IMG/VR virus record: IMGVR_UViG_3300023184_003849
Span: 1-64,000 of that record
Source: a virus
Length of the DNA stretch: 64,000 nucleotides
Reading direction: 5' to 3' (one strand)
The notes under the pieces were generated by a model. It made no database searches. It was not told where the DNA came from and saw only the letters and a program-made list of their open reading frames with translations. Positions within the stretch are counted from its first letter, which is position 1; the number at the start of each line of letters is the position of its first letter. The position numbers and the translations under genes are program-made. Positions 28,205 through 35,506 of the stretch are shown here, piece after piece.

Positions 28205-28663
28205 ATGAATATTATAGCAAAACCGGTAGTTGACAATCAGTTCTGGATCTTGAAACAGGACGATCGCAAGGTCGGCAACATAGAAGCCACCGATGATGGC
28301 TACGCTGTGAAAATTGACAACAAGGTCACCAGTTTCAAGACCATCAATATGATTCGGCAACGAGTGAACATTGAGTTTGAAGCCATTGGCAACCGGCCCA
28401 ACAAGGAGCCAGCCAGTTATCAAGTACAGGGCTATCCGTCAGGCAGTCGAGTATACAATCCTGTATGGGACGTACAGCAAGGACTGCCTTTGTTTACCAA
28501 GAAACGCAAATCAAAGTCATGGTTTGCGGCTGGCTGGTATCAAGTGCGCCAACGCAAGACCTGGTCAGTGACTCAGAGTCCCAAACTTATTACCTTGGAG
28601 CGTTATGCTTACCAAGGTCCGTTCCATACCGAAGACGAGGCACGCAATGAACCCCTTCCGTGA
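28205..28663 (+). CDS. Conserved phage protein, unknown function
   Basis: 152 residues starting MNIIAKPVVDNQFWILKQDDRK, followed by a VGNIEATDDGY strand-rich region. I remember similar openings in large-phage hypothetical proteins. AAGGA stands about eight bases before the ATG. The 3' end overlaps the MazG-like gene by 17 bases in another frame. Confidence 0.65.
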   Translation: MNIIAKPVVDNQFWILKQDDRKVGNIEATDDGYAVKIDNKVTSFKTINMIRQRVNIEFEAIGNRPNKEPASYQVQGYPSGSRVYNPVWDVQQGLPLFTKKRKSKSWFAAGWYQVRQRKTWSVTQSPKLITLERYAYQGPFHTEDEARNEPLP

Positions 28664-29018
28664 TCAAGAAAAATTCATGCGGGCCTGTGATCAAACGGTC
28701 AACGGACCACCTGGTGCTCAGTTTGACATGTACTGCAATCTCATAGAAGAAGAACACAAAGAACTACTATCGGCATTGGCAGCCAACAACGATGTTGAGG
28801 CATTGGATGCCTTGATAGATATTCTTGTTGTCACAATTGGTGCCATACACTCAGCAGGCTTTGATGCCGAAGGCGCCTGGAAGGAAGTTATGAAAACTAA
28901 CTTTGCCAAAATCGATCGGGAAACAGGTAAAGTTCGTAAGCGTGAAGATGGTAAGGTGTTAAAGCCACTGGGTTGGGAACCACCTGATCTAAAACCTTTT
29001 TTGAGACGAGACACGTAG
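28647..29018 (+). CDS. MazG-like nucleoside triphosphate pyrophosphohydrolase
   Basis: 123 residues from ATG 28647. EEEHKEL (about residue 34) and EALDALIDILVVTIGAI supply the EExxE...ExxD metal-binding pattern of all-alpha NTP pyrophosphatases. The end, GKVLKPLGWEPPDLKPFL, is typical of phage members of this group. It probably hydrolyses dNTPs or an alarmone and so tunes nucleotide pools during replication. Confidence 0.8.
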   Translation: MNPFRDQEKFMRACDQTVNGPPGAQFDMYCNLIEEEHKELLSALAANNDVEALDALIDILVVTIGAIHSAGFDAEGAWKEVMKTNFAKIDRETGKVRKREDGKVLKPLGWEPPDLKPFLRRDT

Positions 29019-29023
29019 CAACT

Positions 29024-29761
29024 ATGAATATTCTAAGTAGTAGACTATTAACAAGCGGATGTAGTTTTACAGATTATTGTTGGCCAACTTGGAGCGATTA
29101 TCTCGGAGCCTGTTTTAATGTATATTTAAATTGCGGCCAAGCCGGTAGCGACAATGCTAATATTGCAAGAAGTATATTATCTAATTCAAAAACAGGAGAT
29201 ATTGTAGTAATTTTGTGGTCTGGTTGGAATCGTCATTTAATGTGGGACGTCGAAGGACACCCTGTTCAAAAAAACGATAAAAATCAATGGATATACAATT
29301 ATGAAAGATGGAATAAAAATTGGCTGGTAAATTTTTATAATCCTGAAGAGAGATTATTTTCTAGTATGGATTACATAAAGATGGTAGATTTAGATAGTCA
29401 GGCTAAAGGATATACCGCCTACCATTTTAGTGCATTCCCGTGGCAACTAGGCGAAATAGAAAAAAATATCTCTAAAGATTTTGATAAGATTTTTAGTCAA
29501 TATCATATACAAAATAACTTTCTATTAGACACCAGCCTTGAAGAATATCAAAAAATCTATAAATTTGATCAACCGGTTAGTAACAAATACAACCAAGGTG
29601 ACATGCATCCTACACCCTTATGTCAATATCAATATTTATTAAATGTTATTAAGCCTCGACTTGAATTTGACTTTGAATTAGACATTTACGAAGGTGTAAT
29701 TGTACACGAACAACTGGTCAGAGACGGAAACATAATTGATGATAAACGCATATTACGATAA
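29024..29761 (+). CDS. SGNH-hydrolase-like protein, paralog 4
   Basis: 245 residues, AT-rich. TSGCSFTDYCWPTWSDYLG (nucleophile block), NCGQAGSDN (block II-like Gly/Asn), VVILWSGWNRH and DMHPTPLCQYQYL match the 24078 protein in order. Three of four SGNH landmarks are readable, so the fold call is fair. The gene lies alone between MazG-like and small phage genes. Confidence 0.65.
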   Translation: MNILSSRLLTSGCSFTDYCWPTWSDYLGACFNVYLNCGQAGSDNANIARSILSNSKTGDIVVILWSGWNRHLMWDVEGHPVQKNDKNQWIYNYERWNKNWLVNFYNPEERLFSSMDYIKMVDLDSQAKGYTAYHFSAFPWQLGEIEKNISKDFDKIFSQYHIQNNFLLDTSLEEYQKIYKFDQPVSNKYNQGDMHPTPLCQYQYLLNVIKPRLEFDFELDIYEGVIVHEQLVRDGNIIDDKRILR

Positions 29762-29766
29762 GATTT

Positions 29767-29976
29767 ATGAGTTTACACATAAACCGATTCATTGATAACA
29801 TCAAAGCACATGAAAGTCGCAACGCAAAGGACTTCATGTGCCCTATGCGAGATGCCAAAGATCTACATGCTGATATAACCAAATTGTTGTTGGTTGTTGC
29901 TGACTTGCAGTCACGACTTCAGGCTCTGCAACAAGAGTCGGTAATCACTGTGGAAGTGGCTGGACGAGACTTCTAA
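29767..29976 (+). CDS. Small conserved phage protein
   Basis: 69 residues. MRDAKDLHADITKLLLVVADL in the middle suggests an amphipathic, possibly coiled-coil helix. No domain is recognised. It starts five bases after the preceding stop. Confidence 0.6.
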   Translation: MSLHINRFIDNIKAHESRNAKDFMCPMRDAKDLHADITKLLLVVADLQSRLQALQQESVITVEVAGRDF

Positions 29977-30019
29977 AACTACGTATATTTTGTGATAAAT
30001 AAATGTAGGAGTTTTATGA

Positions 30020-30316
30020 ATGAGCAGGCCAAAACCACAAGTGCTGATTGAGCACACCAACAAGCAAACCTATAAGACTGAGCAGGTGCTTGCGGCCGAA
30101 GGCATCTGGGCGGTGTTCTTTGACAATCAACCCATCAACCTCAAAACTGCCAATCTGTTGACTCAATATCCTGGTCCCAAATACAAAAAGGTCAGTTTCT
30201 CCAACAGTGGCCATGCCATCAATTTGGCTCGCAAACTCAACGCACAGTTCCGGACCGACAAGTTTACTGTGGTGTTGCTCCGCAGTGGGGATAAGATCTA
30301 TCCCAATGCGAGATAA
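30020..30316 (+). CDS. Hypothetical phage protein
   Basis: 98 residues, basic. The ATG at 30020 is chosen; the ATG four bases earlier opens a 10-codon frame only. TAGGAG lies about ten bases upstream. The pattern SNSGHAINLARKLNAQF looks like a helix packed on strands. Function is unknown. Confidence 0.6.
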   Translation: MSRPKPQVLIEHTNKQTYKTEQVLAAEGIWAVFFDNQPINLKTANLLTQYPGPKYKKVSFSNSGHAINLARKLNAQFRTDKFTVVLLRSGDKIYPNAR

Positions 30317-30665
30317 ACTTGCTGTTACTCAAGCCCTAATTGCGCAACTCAAACCTGATGACCGTCCTGGTATCAATTCAGCCATGCGTGACTGGTGGCA
30401 GAATCTCAGAGATGGTTCTGGCCTACGATTGACAGCAGAAGGTTATGCCGTTATGCGGCAGTTGGGTGTGGAGAGTTATCACTTTGATATACGACCGGAC
30501 CAAATGACTCCTCGACTACTGGTGCAGTTGGACAAGAGATTACAAGATCCATATTTTCTCAAAGCAGATAGACGCAAGCCCTGGATTGAATTCTACGGCA
30601 GTCGAGAGGCCTTGTTGGCCAACTTGTATGGGGACTTGAGTCGTTTCCTGGAAAATTACAATTAA
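30306..30665 (+). CDS. Conserved phage protein, unknown function
   Basis: 119 residues from the ATG at 30306, which overlaps the previous gene by 11 bases. RDWWQNLRDGSGLRLTAEGY and a C-terminal REALLANLYGDLSRFLENY are conserved-looking, and I recall similar proteins in large myophages. A winged-helix-like shape is possible but not shown. It is followed by a repeat-rich regulatory gap. Confidence 0.65.
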   Translation: MRDKLAVTQALIAQLKPDDRPGINSAMRDWWQNLRDGSGLRLTAEGYAVMRQLGVESYHFDIRPDQMTPRLLVQLDKRLQDPYFLKADRRKPWIEFYGSREALLANLYGDLSRFLENYN

Positions 30666-30669
30666 ACCC

Positions 30670-30744
30670 AAAGTATTACTTTTTGAGGCGTGCAAAAATG
30701 TAACCCAAAGTATTACTTTTAGGGGTTAGAAAAAGTAGTACTTT
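30670..30744. repeat. Three copies of a 13-base palindrome AAAGTA-N-TACTTT
   Basis: Perfect copies lie at 30670-30682, 30707-30719 (both with centre T) and 30732-30744 (centre G). They are spaced 37 and 25 bases apart, just upstream of the promoter at 30763. The first two sit in a longer direct repeat that starts with ACCC. They are candidate repressor or activator sites. Another perfect copy is at 48701-48713, and near matches precede the promoters at 36258 and 51104. Confidence 0.6.
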
Positions 30745-30762
30745 TGTAGTACTAGATTTTGG

Positions 30763-30791
30763 TTGACCCAAAATGCCCTTTTTGCTATAAT
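30763..30791 (+). promoter_or_regulatory. Sigma-70-type promoter, near-leaderless
   Basis: TTGACC at 30763-30768, a 17-base spacer and TATAAT at 30786-30791. The ATG of the downstream gene begins seven bases after the -10, where the transcript itself would start. The -10 flank TTTGCTATAATACTTGTAT recurs almost unchanged at 31135 and 48782. Confidence 0.8.
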
Positions 30792-30797
30792 ACTTGT

Positions 30798-31145
30798 ATG
30801 GAAGCAAAAAAGCAATCACGCAAAAAACGAGTAGATCGTACCCATATTGTATACTTCATCCAAATTGGTTTGGAGTACTACATCGGTATCACTGCAAAGA
30901 CTCAGCGTACAATCACGATGAGCCTTCGTAGCCGCATCAACAAGCACATTTATCGTAGCCGCACTGAAGACAAGTCTTGGAACCTGTACGAAGCAATTCG
31001 TGCTGGTGGAGAAGCCTCTGTCAACTATGCCGTCATCGACGTGGTGCGTGGCAAGGATGCGGCTCACAAGTTAGAACGCGAACTTATCCGCCAGTACATG
31101 CCCTCACTCAACACTGACGTTCGCGTCAAAGCGGTTGACCAATAA
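30798..31145 (+). CDS. GIY-YIG-like nuclease-domain protein
   Basis: 115 residues. [20 protein letters not shown] resembles the GIY-YIG opening (here VYFI and YIGIT), followed by LRSRINKHI, which supplies the Arg helix, and [13 protein letters not shown], which supplies the Glu. Phage members are homing-type nucleases or accessory proteins. The basic N-terminus ([11 protein letters not shown]) suits nucleic acid binding. The start codon coincides with the predicted transcription start, so the mRNA may be leaderless. Confidence 0.6.
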   Translation: MEAKKQSRKKRVDRTHIVYFIQIGLEYYIGITAKTQRTITMSLRSRINKHIYRSRTEDKSWNLYEAIRAGGEASVNYAVIDVVRGKDAAHKLERELIRQYMPSLNTDVRVKAVDQ

Positions 31146-31163
31146 TTCCCGTTTTGCTAAAAT
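31135..31163 (+). promoter_or_regulatory. Sigma-70-type promoter for the small-gene cluster
   Basis: TTGACC at 31135-31140 and TAAAAT at 31158-31163 with a 17-base spacer. The -35 lies in the last codons of the preceding gene. The flanks closely match those of the promoters at 30763 and 48782, including the leader AGAAACTAAAAAGGAG shared with 48782. Confidence 0.75.
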
Positions 31164-31193
31164 ACTTGTATAGAAACTAAAAAGGAGCCTGAC

Positions 31194-31376
31194 ATGAACA
31201 TCACGACAGCAATCGCCCAACTCAAACGAGAACAAGAGTTCTTGGGCTTGGGCCTGTTGGAACTTTTGGCAGACATTCAAGCAAATGGTAGCATGGTCTA
31301 CAATGAACGTACCATGCAGGCCTTTCGTGTGTTTATGGCGGAAGGTGCCAGAATGTTTGCACCCGTGGAGGCCTAA
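31194..31376 (+). CDS. Small hypothetical protein
   Basis: 60 residues, mostly helical and hydrophobic in the middle (FLGLGLLELLADI). A strong AAGGAG site precedes the ATG, and a dedicated promoter lies just upstream. Function is unknown. Confidence 0.65.
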   Translation: MNITTAIAQLKREQEFLGLGLLELLADIQANGSMVYNERTMQAFRVFMAEGARMFAPVEA

Positions 31377-31377
31377 A

Positions 31378-31563
31378 ATGAAATTTTATTCACCACTTGA
31401 CGAGCGTATGAACGCAGACATTGATGCTATTATTGAGAAACTGCAAGCGGCCAAAACCAGTAGAACCTATCTACAACGTGCCGCATTGGTGGGCAAAGTT
31501 GCCGAACAGTGCCAAATGTTTGAGTTTTATTGGGAAGATAGACTTTACAATTTAATGGATTAA
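31378..31563 (+). CDS. Small hypothetical protein
   Basis: 61 residues from the ATG at 31378, one base after the previous stop. Helical, with NADIDAIIEKLQAAKTSRTYL. No motif is recognised. The next gene starts directly after its stop. Confidence 0.6.
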   Translation: MKFYSPLDERMNADIDAIIEKLQAAKTSRTYLQRAALVGKVAEQCQMFEFYWEDRLYNLMD

Positions 31564-31767
31564 ATGTTTAATGTAAAAACACCCACTGACGAACATGAGT
31601 TTGAGTCCTTGGACCAGGCCATGGCCCATGCCCGAACACTGGGTGAGTTTGTTACTATCACAGGCAACGGTATGGAGATTGTGGGTGTGTTTGGTACTGA
31701 CTCAGTTGAAAACGGCCGGTGCCCCAACGGTGAGGCATACACATGGATGAAGCGGAGATCACAGTGA
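31564..31767 (+). CDS. Small hypothetical protein
   Basis: 67 residues. ESLDQAMAHARTLGEFVTITG and a GVFGTDSVENGRCPNGE end suggest a small alpha/beta fold. I recall similar short phage proteins, none characterised. Its stop overlaps a GTG start. Confidence 0.6.
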   Translation: MFNVKTPTDEHEFESLDQAMAHARTLGEFVTITGNGMEIVGVFGTDSVENGRCPNGEAYTWMKRRSQ

Positions 31768-31988
31768 ACCAGCAGATCAAAAAACTAATGGGGCAGACGC
31801 TAGATGACAAGTTCAAGGAAACTTGGAGCACCATGACGCCCGAGGACTTGGAAAAATTTGTAAAACACTTTGCTGAACTGCTGGTCCGCGACTGTGCTGA
31901 CGTTGCCTATCGCTTTGATGGTCTTACACTGGGACAAGGCTACACCATTGCCAAGCACATCAAAAAGAACTATGAGATTGAACTATGA
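31764..31988 (+). CDS. Small phage protein of the MNEQIRKLA-like family, paralog 1
   Basis: 74 residues from the GTG at 31764, which overlaps the previous stop (GTGA); an ATG at 31743 is possible but would overlap the previous gene by 25 bases. The LEKFVKHFAELLVRDCADVA core matches the proteins at 31985 and 52602 (FAELIVRECAQVA, FAGLIINECTEVT). This is a common tiny phage family with no known role. Confidence 0.6.
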   Translation: MNQQIKKLMGQTLDDKFKETWSTMTPEDLEKFVKHFAELLVRDCADVAYRFDGLTLGQGYTIAKHIKKNYEIEL

Positions 31989-32188
31989 ACGAACAAATTC
32001 GAAAACTTGCTCACGAGGCTGGATTGCCTACATACAATCCAGAAGGTATTCCAACTAAGTTAGAAAAGTTCGCCGAGTTGATTGTTCGGGAATGTGCTCA
32101 GGTCGCGGACCAATGGGTCAATGACGAAGACAATGGCCACAACTTGGTCAGTGACCGATTGCGACAACATTTCGGAGTTGAAGAATGA
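31985..32188 (+). CDS. Small phage protein of the MNEQIRKLA-like family, paralog 2
   Basis: 67 residues, starting MNEQIRKLAHEAGL and containing KFAELIVRECAQVADQW, ending in HFGVEE. It is the archetype of the three-member family in this window. It overlaps both neighbours by four bases. Confidence 0.65.
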   Translation: MNEQIRKLAHEAGLPTYNPEGIPTKLEKFAELIVRECAQVADQWVNDEDNGHNLVSDRLRQHFGVEE

Positions 32189-32421
32189 ATAAGATTAGTC
32201 AATATCTGATGAGCATCAATCGTCCGCCTTATGTGGCTGGTCGGCGGGTAGGGCAGGCCACGCCCTGTCAAAGTTATAGCGAGCCTGCTTGGTTTATCTC
32301 GTTCCTGGATGGCTATACTCATATCAACAACCCTGTGTTCACAGATGAAGATGGTCTGAACTCGGCACCCACTATTCACGAATACGCAACAAATTTAGGA
32401 TATGAACCATGTATGAACTGA
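32185..32421 (+). CDS. Small hypothetical protein
   Basis: 78 residues, rich in Tyr, Pro and Ser, with no clear domain. ATGA overlap upstream and a 13-base overlap with the next gene support translation within the cluster. Confidence 0.55.
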   Translation: MNKISQYLMSINRPPYVAGRRVGQATPCQSYSEPAWFISFLDGYTHINNPVFTDEDGLNSAPTIHEYATNLGYEPCMN

Positions 32422-32606
32422 TATTTACATTTTTGGTTGTGACCAAGGCCGGGCTTCCTGGCTTTCACATAGAGTACATGGGTCAATTTAGAGCCATAGA
32501 GGATTGTGAAAAAACTCGAGTGGTCATGATCGAATACACAGACCGATTGGTACGAGAAAATAGAATGTTTCCCGGTGTGTTTGAATGCAGAAAGGTTCAA
32601 CGATGA
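32409..32606 (+). CDS. Small protein with hydrophobic start and paired cysteines
   Basis: 65 residues. MYELIFTFLVVT could be a short membrane or export segment; it is followed by FRAIEDCEKT and VFECRKV, two cysteines about 45 residues after the start. The proteins at 46076 and, on the minus strand, 36162 have the same shape (hydrophobic start, Cys, then Cys near the end). Function is unknown. Confidence 0.55.
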   Translation: MYELIFTFLVVTKAGLPGFHIEYMGQFRAIEDCEKTRVVMIEYTDRLVRENRMFPGVFECRKVQR

Positions 32607-32743
32607 ACCGAGAAATTACACTAACACCTGAGGGTGGCCGATTCTATCGCGCCATGGCATTCCATTGGGTCACAGTGGCCTTATGTTTGCCGCCCTTGAT
32701 GGCACTACATGATTGTAGCAATATTGAATCCATTTTGGTTTAG
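32603..32743 (+). CDS. Very small ORF (46 aa), possibly membrane-associated
   Basis: 46 residues starting on an ATGA overlap. The middle, MAFHWVTVALCLPPLMAL, is hydrophobic enough for one membrane span. Support is limited to gene coupling and position. Confidence 0.45.
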   Translation: MNREITLTPEGGRFYRAMAFHWVTVALCLPPLMALHDCSNIESILV

Positions 32744-32750
32744 AGATTCA

Positions 32751-32873
32751 ATGTTTAACTGGGTAGAACGACGAGTCAACTCATTCACACGTTGGCGTAA
32801 TAATGTGAAATACCGGATCTATCTCAACTGTGATCCTGTTGTTTGGCACACCCTTCGAGGAGATTTAAAATGA
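32751..32873 (+). CDS. Very small ORF (40 aa)
   Basis: 40 residues, basic and aromatic (MFNWVERRVNSFTRWRN). Its stop overlaps the ATG of the next gene, and its last codons contain that gene's ribosome site (GAGGAG). The coupling suggests translation. Confidence 0.45.
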   Translation: MFNWVERRVNSFTRWRNNVKYRIYLNCDPVVWHTLRGDLK

Positions 32874-33271
32874 CCATGCCCGCTGGCCGATACTACATCG
32901 GCGATCTTTGTTACGTAATGCACGACGTCTGGGACGAGGTTTGTAATTTGTTCTTCCCGCCTCACGAGCCCGCAGGACGTGGCCATGAAGGTGAGTTCGT
33001 TCTGAAGGACGGTCGACGCTTTGCCAGTTTTGGCACTGCCTATGGCGATGGCACATATCGTTCCAGTATCAGCACTGAACACTCGGTAGACTCTGGCTCT
33101 ATTGGTTGTATCCGTGTTGAAGACATTCGCGATGATGCATATGATGATATAGAACGCCTGGGTGCCATTATTGATTTCGCTGAGTCATTTGAAGTTGACA
33201 GCGATGCTGGCCTACTTAAATTTGGGCATGTGTCGATTGAAACCAACAACGACTACGAATTTGAAGAATGA
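32870..33271 (+). CDS. Conserved phage protein, unknown function
   Basis: 133 residues from ATG 32870. PAGRYYIGDLCYVMHDVWDEV and YGDGTYRS followed by VDSGSIGCI are segments I remember from hypothetical proteins of many large phages. It is acidic overall. GAGGAG lies eight bases upstream. The role is unknown. Confidence 0.7.
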   Translation: MTMPAGRYYIGDLCYVMHDVWDEVCNLFFPPHEPAGRGHEGEFVLKDGRRFASFGTAYGDGTYRSSISTEHSVDSGSIGCIRVEDIRDDAYDDIERLGAIIDFAESFEVDSDAGLLKFGHVSIETNNDYEFEE

Positions 33272-33576
33272 ACAAAGTTGTTCGTGACGGTCTGGTAGCG
33301 GTACTGTATTCGCCCCAATTTGGTGGCGGTTGGTATACCTGGAATCCCGGCCATCCCGAAATCTTGTTTGATCCTGCCATAGTTGAATTTGTAGAACAGG
33401 GAAAGACCGAAGAACTACAGGTGTATGTCACGCTGAAATATCCTGACATCTACACTGGTGGCATGGAAGGCTTGACCATTGAATGGATTCCGCAAGGTGT
33501 GCGTTTTAGAGTAAACGAATATGACGGCAGTGAAAGCATTGAAATACAGGATCATGTGAACTGGCTTGAGGCTTGA
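33268..33576 (+). CDS. Conserved phage protein, unknown function
   Basis: 102 residues. VAVLYSPQFGGGWYTWN followed by EILFDPAIVEFVE is a recurring phage pattern. It typically accompanies the preceding gene type in my memory. The ATGA overlap links them. The promoter for the tRNA at 33611 lies at its 3' end. Confidence 0.65.
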   Translation: MNKVVRDGLVAVLYSPQFGGGWYTWNPGHPEILFDPAIVEFVEQGKTEELQVYVTLKYPDIYTGGMEGLTIEWIPQGVRFRVNEYDGSESIEIQDHVNWLEA

Positions 33577-33601
33577 CACTAAATAGTTTTCCTAGTATAG
33601 T
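33573..33601 (+). promoter_or_regulatory. Sigma-70-type promoter for tRNA at 33611
   Basis: TTGACA at 33573-33578 and TATAGT at 33596-33601, spacer 17. Transcription would begin within a few bases of the mature tRNA 5' end. The -35 overlaps the stop of the preceding CDS. Confidence 0.75.
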
Positions 33602-33610
33602 ATTTGACAC

Positions 33611-33696
33611 ACAACGGACGCCGTATTGGTCGCAGGCCCTAGACTCATAATCTAGTTCGAAAGACACTGTGGGTTCGAATCCCACCCGTTGTACCA
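33611..33696 (+). tRNA. Class II-type tRNA with CAU anticodon, identity uncertain
   Basis: The acceptor stem ACAACGG/CCGTTGT pairs fully; the anticodon stem CTAGA/TCTAG encloses CTCATAA, giving CAU. The T-arm is canonical, with A73 and an encoded CCA. The variable region is 13 bases, as in Leu, Ser or Tyr tRNAs, yet CAU normally belongs to Met or Ile2 class I tRNAs. A leucine-type body is possible. Confidence 0.85.
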
Positions 33697-33704
33697 ACAC
33701 AACC

Positions 33705-34184
33705 ATGACCAAAGTAAATTCTAGTCCCCAACGTCACACATTCCAACACGGCAAAATTGAGTTGGAAACCGTGCTGAAAGATATCCGCAATCAGGATCGC
33801 CTAAAACTGGCTGATCCAGAGTGGCAAAAAGACAATCTAGAGTACGACTTGCGTAGTACCAAATGGATCTGCGACAAGACCAAAAGTACCAAGACCTATG
33901 CTCAAAACTTGTATGCGGCCCTGTGCAACAATGACTTTCAAAAGAACGCGGTATGGACCAGGCTTGAAGACAAAGTATGGAGTTGTAGTTGGCGTCATGC
34001 CGGGGGTATTGTGGCTGACATGCGTGAAGAGGGTGACTACATTGACTGGTACTGCTCGGGCATACAGGGCGAGCCTGATGAGTCATGGATAGACTTGGGC
34101 CATATTCCTGAAGGCACTGTAACAGATCAAATCCGTGAAGACTTGTTTCGCCTGGGCTGGCTGGTGCTTGAGTCTAAGAACTAA
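33705..34184 (+). CDS. Conserved phage protein, unknown function
   Basis: 159 residues from ATG 33705. YAQNLYAALCNNDFQKN and SWRHAGGIVADMREEGDYIDWYCSG (shortened here) are segments I have met in many large-phage hypothetical proteins. It is Trp- and Asp-rich. It could ride on transcripts passing the tRNA at 33611. No function can be given. Confidence 0.7.
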   Translation: MTKVNSSPQRHTFQHGKIELETVLKDIRNQDRLKLADPEWQKDNLEYDLRSTKWICDKTKSTKTYAQNLYAALCNNDFQKNAVWTRLEDKVWSCSWRHAGGIVADMREEGDYIDWYCSGIQGEPDESWIDLGHIPEGTVTDQIREDLFRLGWLVLESKN

Positions 34185-34236
34185 AATTTTCTATAATCCA
34201 CATAGAAAAATACAATAGCAAAAATCTTGTTTTTGC

Positions 34237-34265
34237 TTGATTTCATTGATATATACTATTACAAT
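34237..34265 (+). promoter_or_regulatory. Sigma-70-type promoter of the ahpC operon
   Basis: TTGATT at 34237-34242 and TACAAT at 34260-34265, spacer 17. The predicted start near 34272 falls inside the inverted repeat described next. Confidence 0.7.
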
Positions 34266-34269
34266 ATAT

Positions 34270-34289
34270 ACTCAGTGCAAATACTGAGT
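34270..34289. promoter_or_regulatory. Inverted repeat at the ahpC transcription start
   Basis: ACTCAGT and ACTGAGT form perfect 7-base arms around a 6-base loop, five bases after the -10. It could be an operator for a redox or other regulator, or an mRNA 5' hairpin that stabilises the message. Confidence 0.55.
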
Positions 34290-34313
34290 TTCATTTCAAC
34301 AAGGAGATTATCA

Positions 34314-34853
34314 ATGAAAACTGTAGGCGATCGTTTGACCCCATTTGCCATCACCGGCGTAAAACCCGGACAACCTGATGACGCTTTCTATACCATCACT
34401 GACGAATCATTTGAAGGCAAGTGGAAAGTGATTGTGTACTATCCAAAAGATTTTACATTTGTGTGCCCCACAGAAATTGTAGCATACGATAAACTGGCTC
34501 AAGACTTTGAAGACCGTGATGCAGTATTGCTAACAGGTTCAACAGACAACGAGTTCTGCAAAGTGGCATGGCAAAAGAGCCACGATGACTTGCGTAAGAT
34601 CACGCATCATCAATTTGCTGACACACAGCGCGGTGAGTTGAGCCTGATTGAGCAGTTAGGTGTATTCTACGCTCCAGCAGGTGCGGCACTTCGCGCAACA
34701 TTCATCATTGACCCTAACAACGAAATTCAACACGTCTCTGTCAACAACCTGAATGTTGGTCGTAGCCCAGAAGAAACCTTGCGTGTTCTTGATGCCCTTC
34801 AAACAGGCGAACTGTGTGCATGTAACCGTACCATCGGCGGCGAGACTCTGTAA
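34314..34853 (+). CDS. ahpC: Peroxiredoxin, AhpC type
   Basis: 179 residues from the ATG at 34314 (AAGGAG ten bases upstream). The peroxidatic cysteine is in FTFVCPTE (Cys51). The end reads GELCACNRT with Cys168 and Cys170, the arrangement seen in AhpC proteins reduced by AhpD. AhpC reduces hydrogen peroxide and organic hydroperoxides. AhpD is encoded two genes downstream, so the phage carries a complete reductant pair. An earlier in-frame start at 34227 lies upstream of the promoter and is rejected. Confidence 0.9.
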   Translation: MKTVGDRLTPFAITGVKPGQPDDAFYTITDESFEGKWKVIVYYPKDFTFVCPTEIVAYDKLAQDFEDRDAVLLTGSTDNEFCKVAWQKSHDDLRKITHHQFADTQRGELSLIEQLGVFYAPAGAALRATFIIDPNNEIQHVSVNNLNVGRSPEETLRVLDALQTGELCACNRTIGGETL

Positions 34854-35506
34854 TGTTAGAAACCATCTGCGAAACACTGGTAGAAGCCTATCGTAGAAAC
34901 TGGATTACCAGTCGCGATGGTAATGTCAGCATACGCCACCATGACCGTGATCATTTTTATATCACACCGTCGGGTGTGCGTAAGCAAACACTACAACCAG
35001 ATCAGTTTAAAAAAATCCGGCTGATCAACAGTATCAGTGCCGCACCACCATTTTTGACCCAGACATGGCAAGAGGATGATTACACAGACATCAGCAGTAA
35101 TCTCAGACCCAGTGGTGAGATACCCTTGCACTTTGGTTTACAACGGCAAATGGGCCAACATGCCACGGATGTGCGTGTGGTTGTGCATTTACATCCTACC
35201 TATTGTGTTGCGGCCATGCATGCGGGTATTGACTTGAGTACTATTGTCACGGACTTTCCAGAACTGAGTCGTTACACCAAGGTTGCACCTAATGTAGGCG
35301 ATGTCAAACCCATCAGTCAAGAACTTGCAGACTGTTGTCATCACAATTTGAAATTAGATTCTGATGGCACGATTGCCTATGACATTGTGGGCATCAAAGG
35401 ACATGGTGTTGTGGCTATTGATACCTCACCATGGCGGGCTTTTGAGCATATTGAGAGATTGGAACATATTTGTAAAATTGTATTATCATCAAGGAGATTT
35501 CAATGA
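34853..35506 (+). CDS. Class II aldolase/adducin-family protein
   Basis: 217 residues. SRDGNVSIR, FYITPSG, RPSGEIPLH and VVVHLHPTYCVA (zinc His112 and His114) follow the order of L-fuculose/L-ribulose phosphate aldolases and epimerases, and KGHGVVAI supplies the third His. Members act on sugar or methylthioribulose phosphates. It sits between ahpC and ahpD with one- and four-base overlaps. A link to peroxide defence is not obvious. Confidence 0.85.
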   Translation: MLETICETLVEAYRRNWITSRDGNVSIRHHDRDHFYITPSGVRKQTLQPDQFKKIRLINSISAAPPFLTQTWQEDDYTDISSNLRPSGEIPLHFGLQRQMGQHATDVRVVVHLHPTYCVAAMHAGIDLSTIVTDFPELSRYTKVAPNVGDVKPISQELADCCHHNLKLDSDGTIAYDIVGIKGHGVVAIDTSPWRAFEHIERLEHICKIVLSSRRFQ

